Below are positions 8,119-15,455 of a stretch of DNA of 64,000 nt, piece by piece. The stretch spans positions 1 to 64,000 of the forward strand of contig NZ_JAOQNX010000026.1 of NCBI RefSeq assembly GCF_025961575.1, given 5' to 3'. Positions within the stretch are counted from its first letter, which is position 1. Each line of letters starts with the position of its first letter. The notes beneath the pieces were generated by a model. That model was not told the DNA's origin. It did not search any database and worked only from the letters and a program-made list of their open reading frames with translations. Source of the DNA: Rhodoblastus acidophilus (GTDB lineage Bacteria; Pseudomonadota; Alphaproteobacteria; Rhizobiales; Beijerinckiaceae). The position numbers were made by a program, and so were the translations under genes.

Positions 8119-8325
8119 ATGATGAAAATCCTCCGATTTTCCGATCTGAAAGCACGGGGCATCGTTGGCAATCGCGTGACCTTGTCGCGGTGGATCGCCC
8201 ATCAAAATTTTCCGCGCGGCATCAAGTTATCCGAGCGTTCGGTTGGGTGGATTGAAAGTGAGATTGAAGCCTGGCTGAAACAACGAGCTGCGATGCGCGG
8301 TGCCGGCTCGGTGGAGGCGGCCTGA
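8119..8325 (+). CDS. AlpA-family transcriptional regulator-like protein, 68 aa
   Basis: Contains the AlpA/MerR-like pattern: a short strand ILRFSDLKARGIVGNRVTLS, RWIAHQNFPRGIKLSERSVGW with the typical FP.G..LS.R...W core, then the helix IESEIEAWLKQRAA. AlpA proteins of P4-like elements activate integrase or early promoters. GGGAG seven bases upstream, within the end of the previous gene, supports the start; a second ATG follows directly. Confidence 0.75.
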   Translation: MMKILRFSDLKARGIVGNRVTLSRWIAHQNFPRGIKLSERSVGWIESEIEAWLKQRAAMRGAGSVEAA

Positions 8326-8328
8326 GCC

Positions 8329-8463
8329 ATGGCCTTCGGCATGAGAAACCCCGCGCGGGCTGGGCGCGGGGCTCCGGAAATGTTGAGCAGTTTGGCGACG
8401 GCTAACACTTCGGAGAATAGCCATACCGCCTCCCAAATTCAAGAATTGGGTGCGCGGTCATGA
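8329..8463 (+). CDS. Small hypothetical protein, 44 aa
   Basis: An ATG at 8329, eight bases after GGAGGCGG, opens a 44-codon frame beginning MAFGMRNPARAGRGAPEML. Its TGA overlaps the ATG of the next gene (ATGA), the same arrangement as the other genes of this operon. No family is recognised. Part of the frame forms a GC-rich hairpin (CCCCGCGC / GCGCGGGG), so this could instead be an untranslated structured spacer. Confidence 0.35.
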   Translation: MAFGMRNPARAGRGAPEMLSSLATANTSENSHTASQIQELGARS

Positions 8464-8690
8464 GCAGCATCATCGCAATCCCTCGCGAATATCTGATCAT
8501 TGAAGGCGGCTATTGTGACACCGCCGACCCGTCAGGCGGTGAATTCTTCGCGATTGTCCTTCACCTGAATGACGGTTCCGAGGCGATCATCTGGACGGGA
8601 GAATTCCGCCAAGACGCGCTGCGGGAAGCCGAAGAAATCGCGCTGCGCGACCGCATCCCTGTTTTCGACAGAACGGGGAGGCCTCAATGA
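8460..8690 (+). CDS. Hypothetical phage-type protein, 76 aa
   Basis: A compact acidic protein with a strand-rich start (SIIAIPREYLIIEGGY), the sequence FAIVLHLNDGSEAIIWTG and a C-terminal helix (ALREAEEIALRDR). I do not recognise the family. It overlaps its neighbours by four bases on each side, so it is part of the early operon upstream of the AAA ATPase. Confidence 0.6.
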   Translation: MSSIIAIPREYLIIEGGYCDTADPSGGEFFAIVLHLNDGSEAIIWTGEFRQDALREAEEIALRDRIPVFDRTGRPQ

Positions 8691-9373
8691 GCGCAAGAGC
8701 CATCCCCGCGCCCACGGCAAAGCGGTTAGCAAAAATCCTGCCGATGCTGCTGAGCGACAACGATGCGGAGTTGTTGGCGACAGTGCGCGCGATCAGGTCG
8801 ACGCTCGCCGGCGCCAACCTCGATGTTCACGACCTAGCGGCGAGAATTGAGAACGGCGGCAGCGGCTTCACGTTCCATGAATTCCACTGGACCGATCCTG
8901 CAGCAGCCCAGCGCGCAGCTAAAGCAACAGAAGAAAGAATGGATGCAGCTGAACGTGCCGCCGCTGAACGCGCCGCGGCACGTGCGGCGGCGGAGGAAGA
9001 GGCGCGCCGCCGCGCCGAAGCCGAGGCCGAGGAAGCAGCCAAGCGCAAGGCTGAACAAGCCGCCAAGCGCGCAGAAACGCTAGAGAAAAACAAGATTTTG
9101 CGAGCGCGATGCGAAGGGAAGGGCGACCGCGGGCCGACCTGGGAAGCGTTGCTGGGACAGAAGGATCGCATCGCGCTCATTCTCCAGTGGCTCGACTGGT
9201 TCCTCGGCATGGACATCACCGCTGACGAACGCGAGCGCGCTGCCGACCTGCGCCAGGCCGTGAAATTCGACCGGCTTGGCATGACACCAGAAGCCATTCG
9301 CAAATTCAATGGATGGACCACGAGGGTATTCAATCACCGCCGCAAGGCAGAATTTGCGAGGGCGGCCTTATGA
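8687..9373 (+). CDS. Coiled-coil hypothetical protein, 228 aa
   Basis: Three parts are visible: an N-terminal helical region (1-75) with LLSDNDAELLATVRAIRSTL, a highly charged Ala/Glu/Arg coiled coil (about 76-140) and a C-terminal globular part (about 145-228) with WEALLGQKDRIALILQWLDW. The N- and C-terminal parts resemble phage-encoded proteins found beside RepA-like ATPases, without assigned function. ATGA overlap with the previous gene and again with the next. Confidence 0.65.
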   Translation: MSARAIPAPTAKRLAKILPMLLSDNDAELLATVRAIRSTLAGANLDVHDLAARIENGGSGFTFHEFHWTDPAAAQRAAKATEERMDAAERAAAERAAARAAAEEEARRRAEAEAEEAAKRKAEQAAKRAETLEKNKILRARCEGKGDRGPTWEALLGQKDRIALILQWLDWFLGMDITADERERAADLRQAVKFDRLGMTPEAIRKFNGWTTRVFNHRRKAEFARAAL

Positions 9374-9618
9374 ACCAGCAGCTCACGCAAGCTGATCTCG
9401 ACAGGCAGGCCCGTGAAGCCGCGGCGGATTGCCTAGCGCTGTGTGTCCATTACTGCGAGATGACCGTCGCGCATCTTCAGATTGCCGATGATCCCGGAGC
9501 CATCTGGGATTTGACCCACGCCGTCGACGCCATGCGCCGCGCTGTACGGGCATATAGCCCGATTCGCGAGGCGATGAAGCAGGGCGGCCACACCCCAGAG
9601 CCGGAGGCGAGCGAGTGA
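9370..9618 (+). CDS. Hypothetical protein, 82 aa
   Basis: Start at ATG 9370, overlapping the stop of the preceding gene. The product is mostly helical (ADLDRQAREAAADCLALCVH, AVDAMRRAVRAYSPIREAM) with a charged tail. No family recognised. Its stop overlaps the GTG start of the ATPase gene. Confidence 0.6.
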   Translation: MNQQLTQADLDRQAREAAADCLALCVHYCEMTVAHLQIADDPGAIWDLTHAVDAMRRAVRAYSPIREAMKQGGHTPEPEASE

Positions 9619-10664
9619 CAGCAATGCACCGGCCGCTGACGCCTGCCCAAAGTCCGGCACAGCCGCCGGAACGCATCGCATCCTTCAAATCGGCGCGAGA
9701 TTTCTGCGCCGCCTATGAGCCGCTGTCCTACGCCATAGAGCCAATCATCCGCTCTTCGAGCCTTTACACGCTCACCGCCAAAACCGGCAGCGGCAAGACG
9801 GCGCTGCTGATTTCAACTGCCCTGGCAGTCGCTACAGGACGGCCAGATATTCTGAACAAGGATGTCGAGCGTGGGCGCGTCGCCTATATCGCCGCCGAAA
9901 ACCCCGACGATCTCCGCATGAGGATTATGGTTTCGGCATATCATCTCCACATCGACCTGGACGAACTCGCCGACGACCTTGTTATTCTCGACTATCGCGT
10001 TAAGCCGGAAGAATTGGTCAAGCGCATGAAGTGGCTGGCCGACATTCAACCCTTTGCGCTCGTCATTATCGATACACTCGCGGCGTTTTTCGACGGCGCC
10101 GACGCCAGTGACAACGTCGCCGGCGGCGAATTCATGCGGCGGTTGCGCCCCCTGTCGCATATCCCCGGCAAGCCCTCTGTCATCGTCGCGGCTCACCCCG
10201 TCAAGAACGCCAGCGATGACAATCTCATTCCTTACGGCGCCGGGGCCATCCTGAACGAGGTCGATGGAAACCTCTGCCTCACCTCTAAGGGCGGCATCGC
10301 CACTCTGCATTGGCAAGGCAAAATTCGCGGGCTGGATTTCAAACCGGCACATTTCCGCCTGGACATCGCCAGCAGCCCCGACGCTCTGGATTCCAAGGGC
10401 CGCGAAATCTCGTTGCCGATTTGCAGACCCGTCACTGAGGAGGCAAGCGAGGATCGGGAGCAAGCCGACATCAACGTCAACATCGCTTTGCTGCGCGCCA
10501 TGATCGCCAACCCGACAGGATCACAGCGAGATTGGGGCGCCGCCATCGGCAAGGCGAAGAGCAACGTCAATGGCAGGCTGCAAACCCTCAAGAGGGAAAA
10601 ACTCGTTGAGGACATCCTGGGCAAATGGCGGGTGACCGACAAGGGACAAAAAGCCGTCGAATGA
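9615..10664 (+). CDS. RepA/RecA-fold AAA ATPase (helicase-like) with C-terminal winged helix, 349 aa
   Basis: A hexameric-helicase-type ATPase. Walker A is AKTGSGKT (residues 55-62), a conserved AAENP follows near 94, and Walker B is LVIIDT (149-154); AAHPVKNA near 195 resembles the H/Q sensor segment of RepA-type proteins. The last 70 residues (INVNIALLRAMI ... LQTLKREKLVEDI) look like a winged helix. GTG at 9615 overlaps the previous stop; ATG at 9624 is an alternative start. RepA-like ATPases of plasmids and phage satellites unwind the origin, and a motif array beginning 14 bases downstream fits that role (inferred). Confidence 0.85.
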   Translation: MTAMHRPLTPAQSPAQPPERIASFKSARDFCAAYEPLSYAIEPIIRSSSLYTLTAKTGSGKTALLISTALAVATGRPDILNKDVERGRVAYIAAENPDDLRMRIMVSAYHLHIDLDELADDLVILDYRVKPEELVKRMKWLADIQPFALVIIDTLAAFFDGADASDNVAGGEFMRRLRPLSHIPGKPSVIVAAHPVKNASDDNLIPYGAGAILNEVDGNLCLTSKGGIATLHWQGKIRGLDFKPAHFRLDIASSPDALDSKGREISLPICRPVTEEASEDREQADINVNIALLRAMIANPTGSQRDWGAAIGKAKSNVNGRLQTLKREKLVEDILGKWRVTDKGQKAVE

Positions 10665-10677
10665 GGCCCAGCAAAAG

Positions 10678-10862
10678 CGTTCAGGTCACCCTGAACGATC
10701 AGGCCAAAACGTTCAGGCGTTCAGGCAGAACGAAAGCCCTGAACGGACAACCCGCAATACTCTGATTTTCAAAGCGTTCACCCATGAACGCCAGCCTGAA
10801 CAAAAGCCAAATCGTTCAGCGTTCACCCCCTTTCCCCTCCCTTAGGAGGGAAAGGGTGAACG
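10678..10862. repeat. Array of CGTTCA motifs (candidate iterons / replication origin)
   Basis: Within 185 bases the core CGTTCA occurs on one strand or the other ten times: direct copies at 10678, 10710, 10718, 10775, 10813 and 10820, and inverted TGAACG at 10692, 10740, 10785 and 10857. Most extend to CGTTCAGG or CGTTCACC. Two are abutted with an 8-base period (10710/10718) and two with a 7-base period (10813/10820), while others form dyads (10678/10692, 10775/10785). A six-base word on both strands is expected about once per 2 kb, so this density is not chance. Position after a RepA-like ATPase suggests an origin; an operator cluster is the alternative. Confidence 0.7.
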
Positions 10863-10999
10863 ATGGCCAGAACGATAAGACCGAACGAGTTTCACTCGGC
10901 AGAATTCTAGCCAAGAAACACGCGCCCCGCCCCGCTCTCTTGCGCCGCGATGCGGCCCGGTTCGCGATTCAATGGCGGCAAAAGCCCGAAAGCACGTGA
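10784..10999 (+). CDS. Possible small protein, 71 aa (doubtful)
   Basis: An open frame beginning MNASLNKSQIVQRSPPF overlaps the right half of the motif array. Its second half (ERVSLGRILAKKHAPRPALL) has more natural composition than the first. There is no ribosome-binding site and no family match. It may be a decayed gene or chance; the non-coding motif array is the better explanation for its first part. Confidence 0.2.
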   Translation: MNASLNKSQIVQRSPPFPSLRRERVNDGQNDKTERVSLGRILAKKHAPRPALLRRDAARFAIQWRQKPEST

Positions 11000-11034
11000 T
11001 ACATGATAATGTGCTCCTGAATATTTATGTAATT

Positions 11035-11099
11035 GTTATATAACGTTATTTTATGTTGCTATTGGCGGAACAGCATTTATTGGGCAACATACGGGCAAC
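11035..11099. promoter_or_regulatory. Palindromes and GGGCAAC pair upstream of the late-type operon
   Basis: Two overlapping perfect 10-base palindromes, GTTATATAAC (11035-11044) and ATAACGTTAT (11040-11049), lie in an AT-rich stretch. Two direct GGGCAAC copies follow at 11082-11088 and 11093-11099, 11 bases apart (one helical turn). This is the likely control region of the operon beginning at 11137; no clear -35/-10 pair could be assigned. Confidence 0.4.
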
Positions 11100-11136
11100 G
11101 CGCGAAGTATTTTCGCAAGCATTGGAGCTTCCAAAA

Positions 11137-11853
11137 ATGTCCGCCCTCGCCCTCGTTGAAACCGACCCGCCGACGCCTGACGCCATCGATGATTCTCTCG
11201 ACGCCGCGGTCGCCGCCGCCACCACCGCGCTCGCTGCGACGAATGCTGAATTCCGCCGGCTTGAGGCCGAACGCCCTCGTCTCGAAAAACTTGTGGCCGA
11301 CGAAAACGCCGTCATCGCTGAAATCGGCGAGATTGGTGCGCGCGAGATCGAAGCCGCTCGCCAATGGGCGCTTAATGCCTGCAACGGACCAGCGCCTCAG
11401 CCAGAATTTGAAGCGCGCCGTGATGCGCAGGAACGCTTGCTGGCCTCGCAAATGAAGGCCGCCGGCGCGGAACGTGCACTTTCCGATCTTGAGATTCAGC
11501 ATGCAGAGCTTCACCAGAAGGGGCGCCAGCTTTCCGAAAAGCTTGATCTGGCGATCTTCAATCGGCTGATCGACGATTACGAGGTGGCCGTGGACGCCAC
11601 GAAGAAGGCCTATGACGAGGCCCGGCTCAAAGGCGCGGACCTCCTGGGCATGCGACGGGCCATGTACGATCGCTGCGCCGCGATGCGCCAGGAAGGCAAG
11701 AGCGAGACGCTTGATCTCCATTTGATGCAGCGGCTTGAGAAACTCGAAGTGCCGCAGATCGACCAAATTGGAATCCCCTTCAACGGCGATGTCGAAGCGT
11801 CGACCGCCGCCAGCGCCGCCAGGATCAAGGAGTTTTTGGAGGCGGCGCGATGA
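11137..11853 (+). CDS. Coiled-coil phage-type protein, 238 aa
   Basis: Start chosen at ATG 11137, preceded by GGAG nine bases upstream, rather than an in-frame ATG at 11053 inside the control region. After a Pro-rich start the protein is almost wholly helical and heptad-like (residues about 20-130 and 145-215: AAVAAATTALAATNAEFRRLE, EIQHAELHQKGRQLSEKL). No catalytic motif. First gene of the packaging/structural operon; it could be a scaffold- or tail-associated protein, but that is speculation. ATGA overlap with the next gene. Confidence 0.6.
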   Translation: MSALALVETDPPTPDAIDDSLDAAVAAATTALAATNAEFRRLEAERPRLEKLVADENAVIAEIGEIGAREIEAARQWALNACNGPAPQPEFEARRDAQERLLASQMKAAGAERALSDLEIQHAELHQKGRQLSEKLDLAIFNRLIDDYEVAVDATKKAYDEARLKGADLLGMRRAMYDRCAAMRQEGKSETLDLHLMQRLEKLEVPQIDQIGIPFNGDVEASTAASAARIKEFLEAAR

Positions 11854-12278
11854 TCCGCCCCGAAGTGAAACCCTTCCTCGACGCGATGAAAACCGCGTCT
11901 GCTGACCTTTGCCGGCTCAGCAAAAGCACCACCATCAATCTGCAAGAACGCCTCGACGCCATTGAAGCCTTCCGCGTTGCGGGCCATGCGGCGCTGGATG
12001 AGATTGAAAAAGCCTTTGAACTCGATGCCGCCGAACCGCGATGGTTCCACCCCGATTACGCCAAAGCCGCCGGCGCGGCGCGTGATGAAGAACGCATCGC
12101 GGCTCTCGAGCGCGAACTGGCTGATTTGAAATTCCGCCACCGTGGCGACATCGCCGGCCTCGAAAAGACCCTTCGCCGCGGCGCGCCGACGATCCCCGCC
12201 GAACCCAATCAAAGCCCGTCCTGCGCCTCCGCAGTCCATTGGGATACCGAGTCCCGCGCTCGCTTCGGGAGATACTGA
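11850..12278 (+). CDS. Hypothetical helical protein, 142 aa
   Basis: Starts four bases inside the previous gene. Predicted helical, with EIEKAFELDAAEPRWFHPDY in the middle and a second coiled coil (RIAALERELADLKFRHRGDI) near residues 80-110; the tail is Pro/Ser-rich. It shares the sequence style of the preceding gene, so the two products may interact. Family unknown. The protease gene starts two bases after its stop. Confidence 0.55.
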   Translation: MIRPEVKPFLDAMKTASADLCRLSKSTTINLQERLDAIEAFRVAGHAALDEIEKAFELDAAEPRWFHPDYAKAAGAARDEERIAALERELADLKFRHRGDIAGLEKTLRRGAPTIPAEPNQSPSCASAVHWDTESRARFGRY

Positions 12279-12279
12279 A

Positions 12280-12987
12280 ATGCAGGAATTCAGCGTCTTC
12301 GCGCAATTGCGAAAAGTTGATGAGGACCAACGTCTCGTGATTGGCCAACTGGCGGCGGAAGTGCCCGACAAGTCGGGCGAAATCATGGATTACAACTCGT
12401 CCAAGCCATTCTTCCGCGATTGGTCGAGTTCGATTTTCAAGGCAACCGGCGGCAAGAGCGCTGGCAACGTGCGTTCGATGCACAACAAGATCGCCGCGGG
12501 CAAACTCGAAAAGATCGAGTTCGACGATGCGGCCCGGGCGATCAACGGTGTCGCGCGGATCATCGATAGCGAGGAATGGGAAAAAATCCGCACCGGCGTT
12601 TACACCGGATTTTCAATCGGCGGCTCCTACGTCAAACGCTGGCAAGACCCTGAAAATCCCGATTTGGTCCGATACACGGCGCGGCCGATCGAGGTCAGCA
12701 TCGTTGATTGTCCCGCCATTCCGACTGCGGTGTTTGAGGTGGTCAAAGCGGGCGTCGCGGAGGTCCGAAAATTCAAGTCTGCGGAACTGCCGCCGCATCG
12801 GCAATTTGCGGTCGACCAGGCGATGGCGAAATTCGACGCCGCCAGGACGTCCTATGAAAAGGCGCTAGCGAAAGCCGAGATCAACAGGGTCGCGGACGTT
12901 CTGCGTGAGGACATAGCTAGCGCCAACGCGCTGGCGGAGATCAGGAAAGCCTTTGCCCGTCCGAGGAAGATTGGAGGATTTCAGTGA
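12280..12987 (+). CDS. XkdF-like phage (pro)head serine protease, 235 aa
   Basis: Start at ATG 12280 directly after the previous stop. The order of motifs fits the XkdF/HK97-type prohead protease group (peptidase S78-like): an N-terminal strand region (VIGQLAAEVPDKSGEIMDY), a His-containing segment (RSMHNKIAAGKLEKIEF), the VARIIDSEEWEKIRTGVYTG element and GFSIGG with the candidate catalytic serine, then ARPIEVSIVDCPAIPTAVF, typical of EVSLVD.PA.P in this family. The C-terminal third is helical. Such enzymes mature the capsid, yet no major capsid gene is visible, which makes its presence noteworthy. Confidence 0.75.
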   Translation: MQEFSVFAQLRKVDEDQRLVIGQLAAEVPDKSGEIMDYNSSKPFFRDWSSSIFKATGGKSAGNVRSMHNKIAAGKLEKIEFDDAARAINGVARIIDSEEWEKIRTGVYTGFSIGGSYVKRWQDPENPDLVRYTARPIEVSIVDCPAIPTAVFEVVKAGVAEVRKFKSAELPPHRQFAVDQAMAKFDAARTSYEKALAKAEINRVADVLREDIASANALAEIRKAFARPRKIGGFQ

Positions 12988-13283
12988 ACATTCGCATGCT
13001 GCCCCCGACCGACGTGAGATATCAATCGCGAACTTTCTGCGGCCGCATCTACACCGGCGCACCCGGCGTCGCGATCGACGTTGTTGATTTCGACGCCGCC
13101 GAACTATCCGCCAACGGCTGGGTTTGGATCGCTCCGAGCGGCCCGACTTCATCGCGACCTGCGGGCGCGCTCGGCCCATATCCGGCCGCTCCTGGCGTGC
13201 ATTTTTTTGACACCACCTTGAACGCGCTGATCGTCTTCGATGGCGCGACCTGGCGCAATCCGGCCACCGGCACCGCGGTGTGA
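12984..13283 (+). CDS. Hypothetical phage-type protein, 99 aa
   Basis: GTG at 12984 overlaps the protease stop; ATG at 12996 is the alternative start. The product is strand-rich with FCGRIYTGAPGVAIDVVDFD at residues 18-37 and a C-terminal HFFDTTLNALIVFDGATWRN resembling the repeated unit found in phage tail-fibre or head-decoration proteins. No catalytic motif and no confident family. Confidence 0.55.
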   Translation: MNIRMLPPTDVRYQSRTFCGRIYTGAPGVAIDVVDFDAAELSANGWVWIAPSGPTSSRPAGALGPYPAAPGVHFFDTTLNALIVFDGATWRNPATGTAV

Positions 13284-13372
13284 TTTCTATTCCGCGCGCC
13301 CATCCAACGCGCGAAGAGCGGCGGTGCCTCCTATCGGGTTGAGGCGCCGCGCTGCAATAACCGAGAAGGACC

Positions 13373-14005
13373 ATGGCAGAGCGTCAAAAACGTCCCCGGA
13401 ACTGGAAGCCTGGGCCAGCCTGCGCCGTCTGTATGCACCCAGATCGCGCCAGGATCGAACTGTTGCGTGCTGGCGGCGCTAGCTGCGAAAGCATTGCGAG
13501 GAAATTCGATCTGAGCCGCGATCAGGTTTGGCGCCACTGGCAAAAGCACGTTCCACCTGAGCGCAAGAGCGAATTGATTTGCGGCCCGGACGTGAAGGCC
13601 GAACAGTTAGCGGAACAAGCACATGAAAAGAGCATGGGCTTGCTCGACAGCTTTGATCACATGCGGGCGCGACTGTTCCGGTCGTTCGACGCCGCTTGTG
13701 ACGCCGGCGACAGATCAGGCCAGGGCGTTATCGCGGGCCGCCTGCTGGAGGTGCTTCGCGAGATCGGCAAGTTGACGGGCGAAATTCGGCAACTTGCGCC
13801 AGGCGGCGTCAGCGTGACCAACAACATCGCAGTTTTGAGCAATCCGGCCGTGGCGGAATTACAAGCCGTCATTATTCGCGAACTCGCACCGTTCCCAGAG
13901 GCGCGCGCGGCCGTCATCACCGGGCTGCGGCAATTTGAGGGACGCGCCGCGCCGATGATTGAAGCCAAGAAAACCGAGGCCACCGATGCCCTCGCCGCAG
14001 AATGA
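13373..14005 (+). CDS. Terminase small subunit-like DNA-binding protein, 210 aa
   Basis: Residues 15-65 hold a CAVC pair and a helix-turn-helix (ELLRAGGASCESIARKFDLS, then RDQVWRHWQKHV) typical of small terminase or HTH-type packaging recognition proteins. The C-terminal 140 residues are helical (GRLLEVLREIGKLTGEIRQL), compatible with the oligomerisation and large-subunit contact region. It directly precedes and overlaps the large terminase gene by 20 bases. The assignment rests on this context plus the HTH. Confidence 0.7.
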   Translation: MAERQKRPRNWKPGPACAVCMHPDRARIELLRAGGASCESIARKFDLSRDQVWRHWQKHVPPERKSELICGPDVKAEQLAEQAHEKSMGLLDSFDHMRARLFRSFDAACDAGDRSGQGVIAGRLLEVLREIGKLTGEIRQLAPGGVSVTNNIAVLSNPAVAELQAVIIRELAPFPEARAAVITGLRQFEGRAAPMIEAKKTEATDALAAE

Positions 14006-15455
14006 CCTTTCAATCTTCGGCCAATTTGCCGACGCGCTGGAAACCTCTTGGCGCGCGCGGGCGCTTCCGCATCAGATCGAGCCGGACGGCGATTGGACGA
14101 TCTGGCTCATTTGCGCCGGGCGCGGGGCGGGGAAAACTCGGGCTGGCTCCGAGTGGATTTTGGAACAGGTTTCCGCCGGCCGGAGGCGCCTGGGGCTAAT
14201 CGGACCGACCAGCGCGGACGTCCGGGACGTGATGATTGAGGGCGAGTCGGGAATTCTCGCTTGTGCGCCTGATTGGAATCGTCCGGTTTACGAGCCTTCC
14301 AAACGTCGTCTGACTTGGCCGAACGGGGCGATAGCGACGACCTACAGCGCCGAGGAAGGCCAGCGCTTGCGCGGCCCGCAACACGATGCTCTGTGGGCTG
14401 ACGAACTGGCAGCGTGGACTGATGCGCAAATGACCTGGGACATGGCGCAGTTTGGTTTACGGCTTGGCGCCCGCCCGCGTGCCCTGGTCACCACCACGCC
14501 AAGACCGACGAAGCTGCTGCGAGACCTGATCGCACGAGAGGGCCGCGATGTCGTGATAACTCGCGCATCAACTCGCGACAACGCGGCGAATTTGGCGACG
14601 TCGTTTCTGGCGACCGTTGAAAATCAGTACGGCGGAACAAGACTTGGGCGTCAGGAGCTCGAGGGCGAGTTATTGACCGACGTGCCCGGCGCCTTGTGGT
14701 CGCTGGCCATGATTGAAGAGGCGCGCGTCCGGCGCGAAGATGTTCCCGAAATGCGCCGCATCGTTGTGGCGATCGATCCGGCCGTGACGAGCGGTGAGGA
14801 CGCCGATGAGACAGGGATCATCGTAGCTGGCCTCGGCGTTGATGGCGTGGGTTATGTGCTGGAGGATCGCAGCGGGCGCTATTCTCCGACAGAATGGGCA
14901 CGCGAGGCCGTTGCCGCCTACCACAAGCACCGCGCGGACCGGATCGTCGCCGAGACCAATCAGGGCGGAGAGCTCGTGCGCGCGACCGTCGAGGTGGTGG
15001 ACGCCAATGTCGCCTACAAGGGCGTGCATGCCTCGCGCGGCAAATACACCCGTGCGGAGCCGGTAAGCGCTCTGTTCGAGCAACGCCGCGTCAAAATCGC
15101 CGGCGCATTTTCAAAGCTCGAAGACCAAATGACGACATTCCAGCCGGGCGCATCAAAATCGCCGGACCGGCTCGACGCCTGCGTCTACGCGCTGACTGAG
15201 CTCATGCTCAGCACCACGGGCGACGCAATAATCGAGTTCTACAGGCTCCAGGTCGAAACGAATGGTCGACCCGGCAAAGTCATCGAAGGCCAGGCGCAAA
15301 CCCTCGTTCGCCTCGTGGCGCCGGAGGGCGTTTCGACAGTGCTCACGCTCTCGGGCGAATCCCTGAACATCCCTGAAGATCGGAAAATCATGGTCACGGC
15401 GGCAGACGCGGCGCCGCTGCTGGCGGCTGGATTCACACAAGAGGATCAATCATGA
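13986..15455 (+). CDS. Phage terminase large subunit with extra C-terminal domain, 489 aa
   Basis: DNA-packaging motor. The start ATG at 13986 lies inside the end of the small subunit gene. The ATPase domain has Walker A AGRGAGKT (44-51) and Walker B ALWADE (135-140), with TTTPRPTKLLRDL as the coupling motif. The nuclease domain begins VVAIDPAVTSGEDADETG (catalytic aspartates) and ends DRLDACVYALTEL. This is the Terminase_6 / gene-transfer-agent-like type. After IIEFYRLQ an additional segment of about 65 residues (VRLVAPEGVSTVLTLSGE ... DAAPLLAAGF) resembles a separate small phage protein and appears fused. It overlaps the tape-measure gene by four bases; portal and capsid genes that normally follow are absent. 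Confidence 0.9.
   Translation: MPSPQNDLSIFGQFADALETSWRARALPHQIEPDGDWTIWLICAGRGAGKTRAGSEWILEQVSAGRRRLGLIGPTSADVRDVMIEGESGILACAPDWNRPVYEPSKRRLTWPNGAIATTYSAEEGQRLRGPQHDALWADELAAWTDAQMTWDMAQFGLRLGARPRALVTTTPRPTKLLRDLIAREGRDVVITRASTRDNAANLATSFLATVENQYGGTRLGRQELEGELLTDVPGALWSLAMIEEARVRREDVPEMRRIVVAIDPAVTSGEDADETGIIVAGLGVDGVGYVLEDRSGRYSPTEWAREAVAAYHKHRADRIVAETNQGGELVRATVEVVDANVAYKGVHASRGKYTRAEPVSALFEQRRVKIAGAFSKLEDQMTTFQPGASKSPDRLDACVYALTELMLSTTGDAIIEFYRLQVETNGRPGKVIEGQAQTLVRLVAPEGVSTVLTLSGESLNIPEDRKIMVTAADAAPLLAAGFTQEDQS

Noticed and set aside
10661-10765. A 34-codon frame overlapping the ATPase stop by ATGA
   Set aside because: It lies inside the CGTTCA array, and its repeated words reflect the motif; too short to support on overlap alone.
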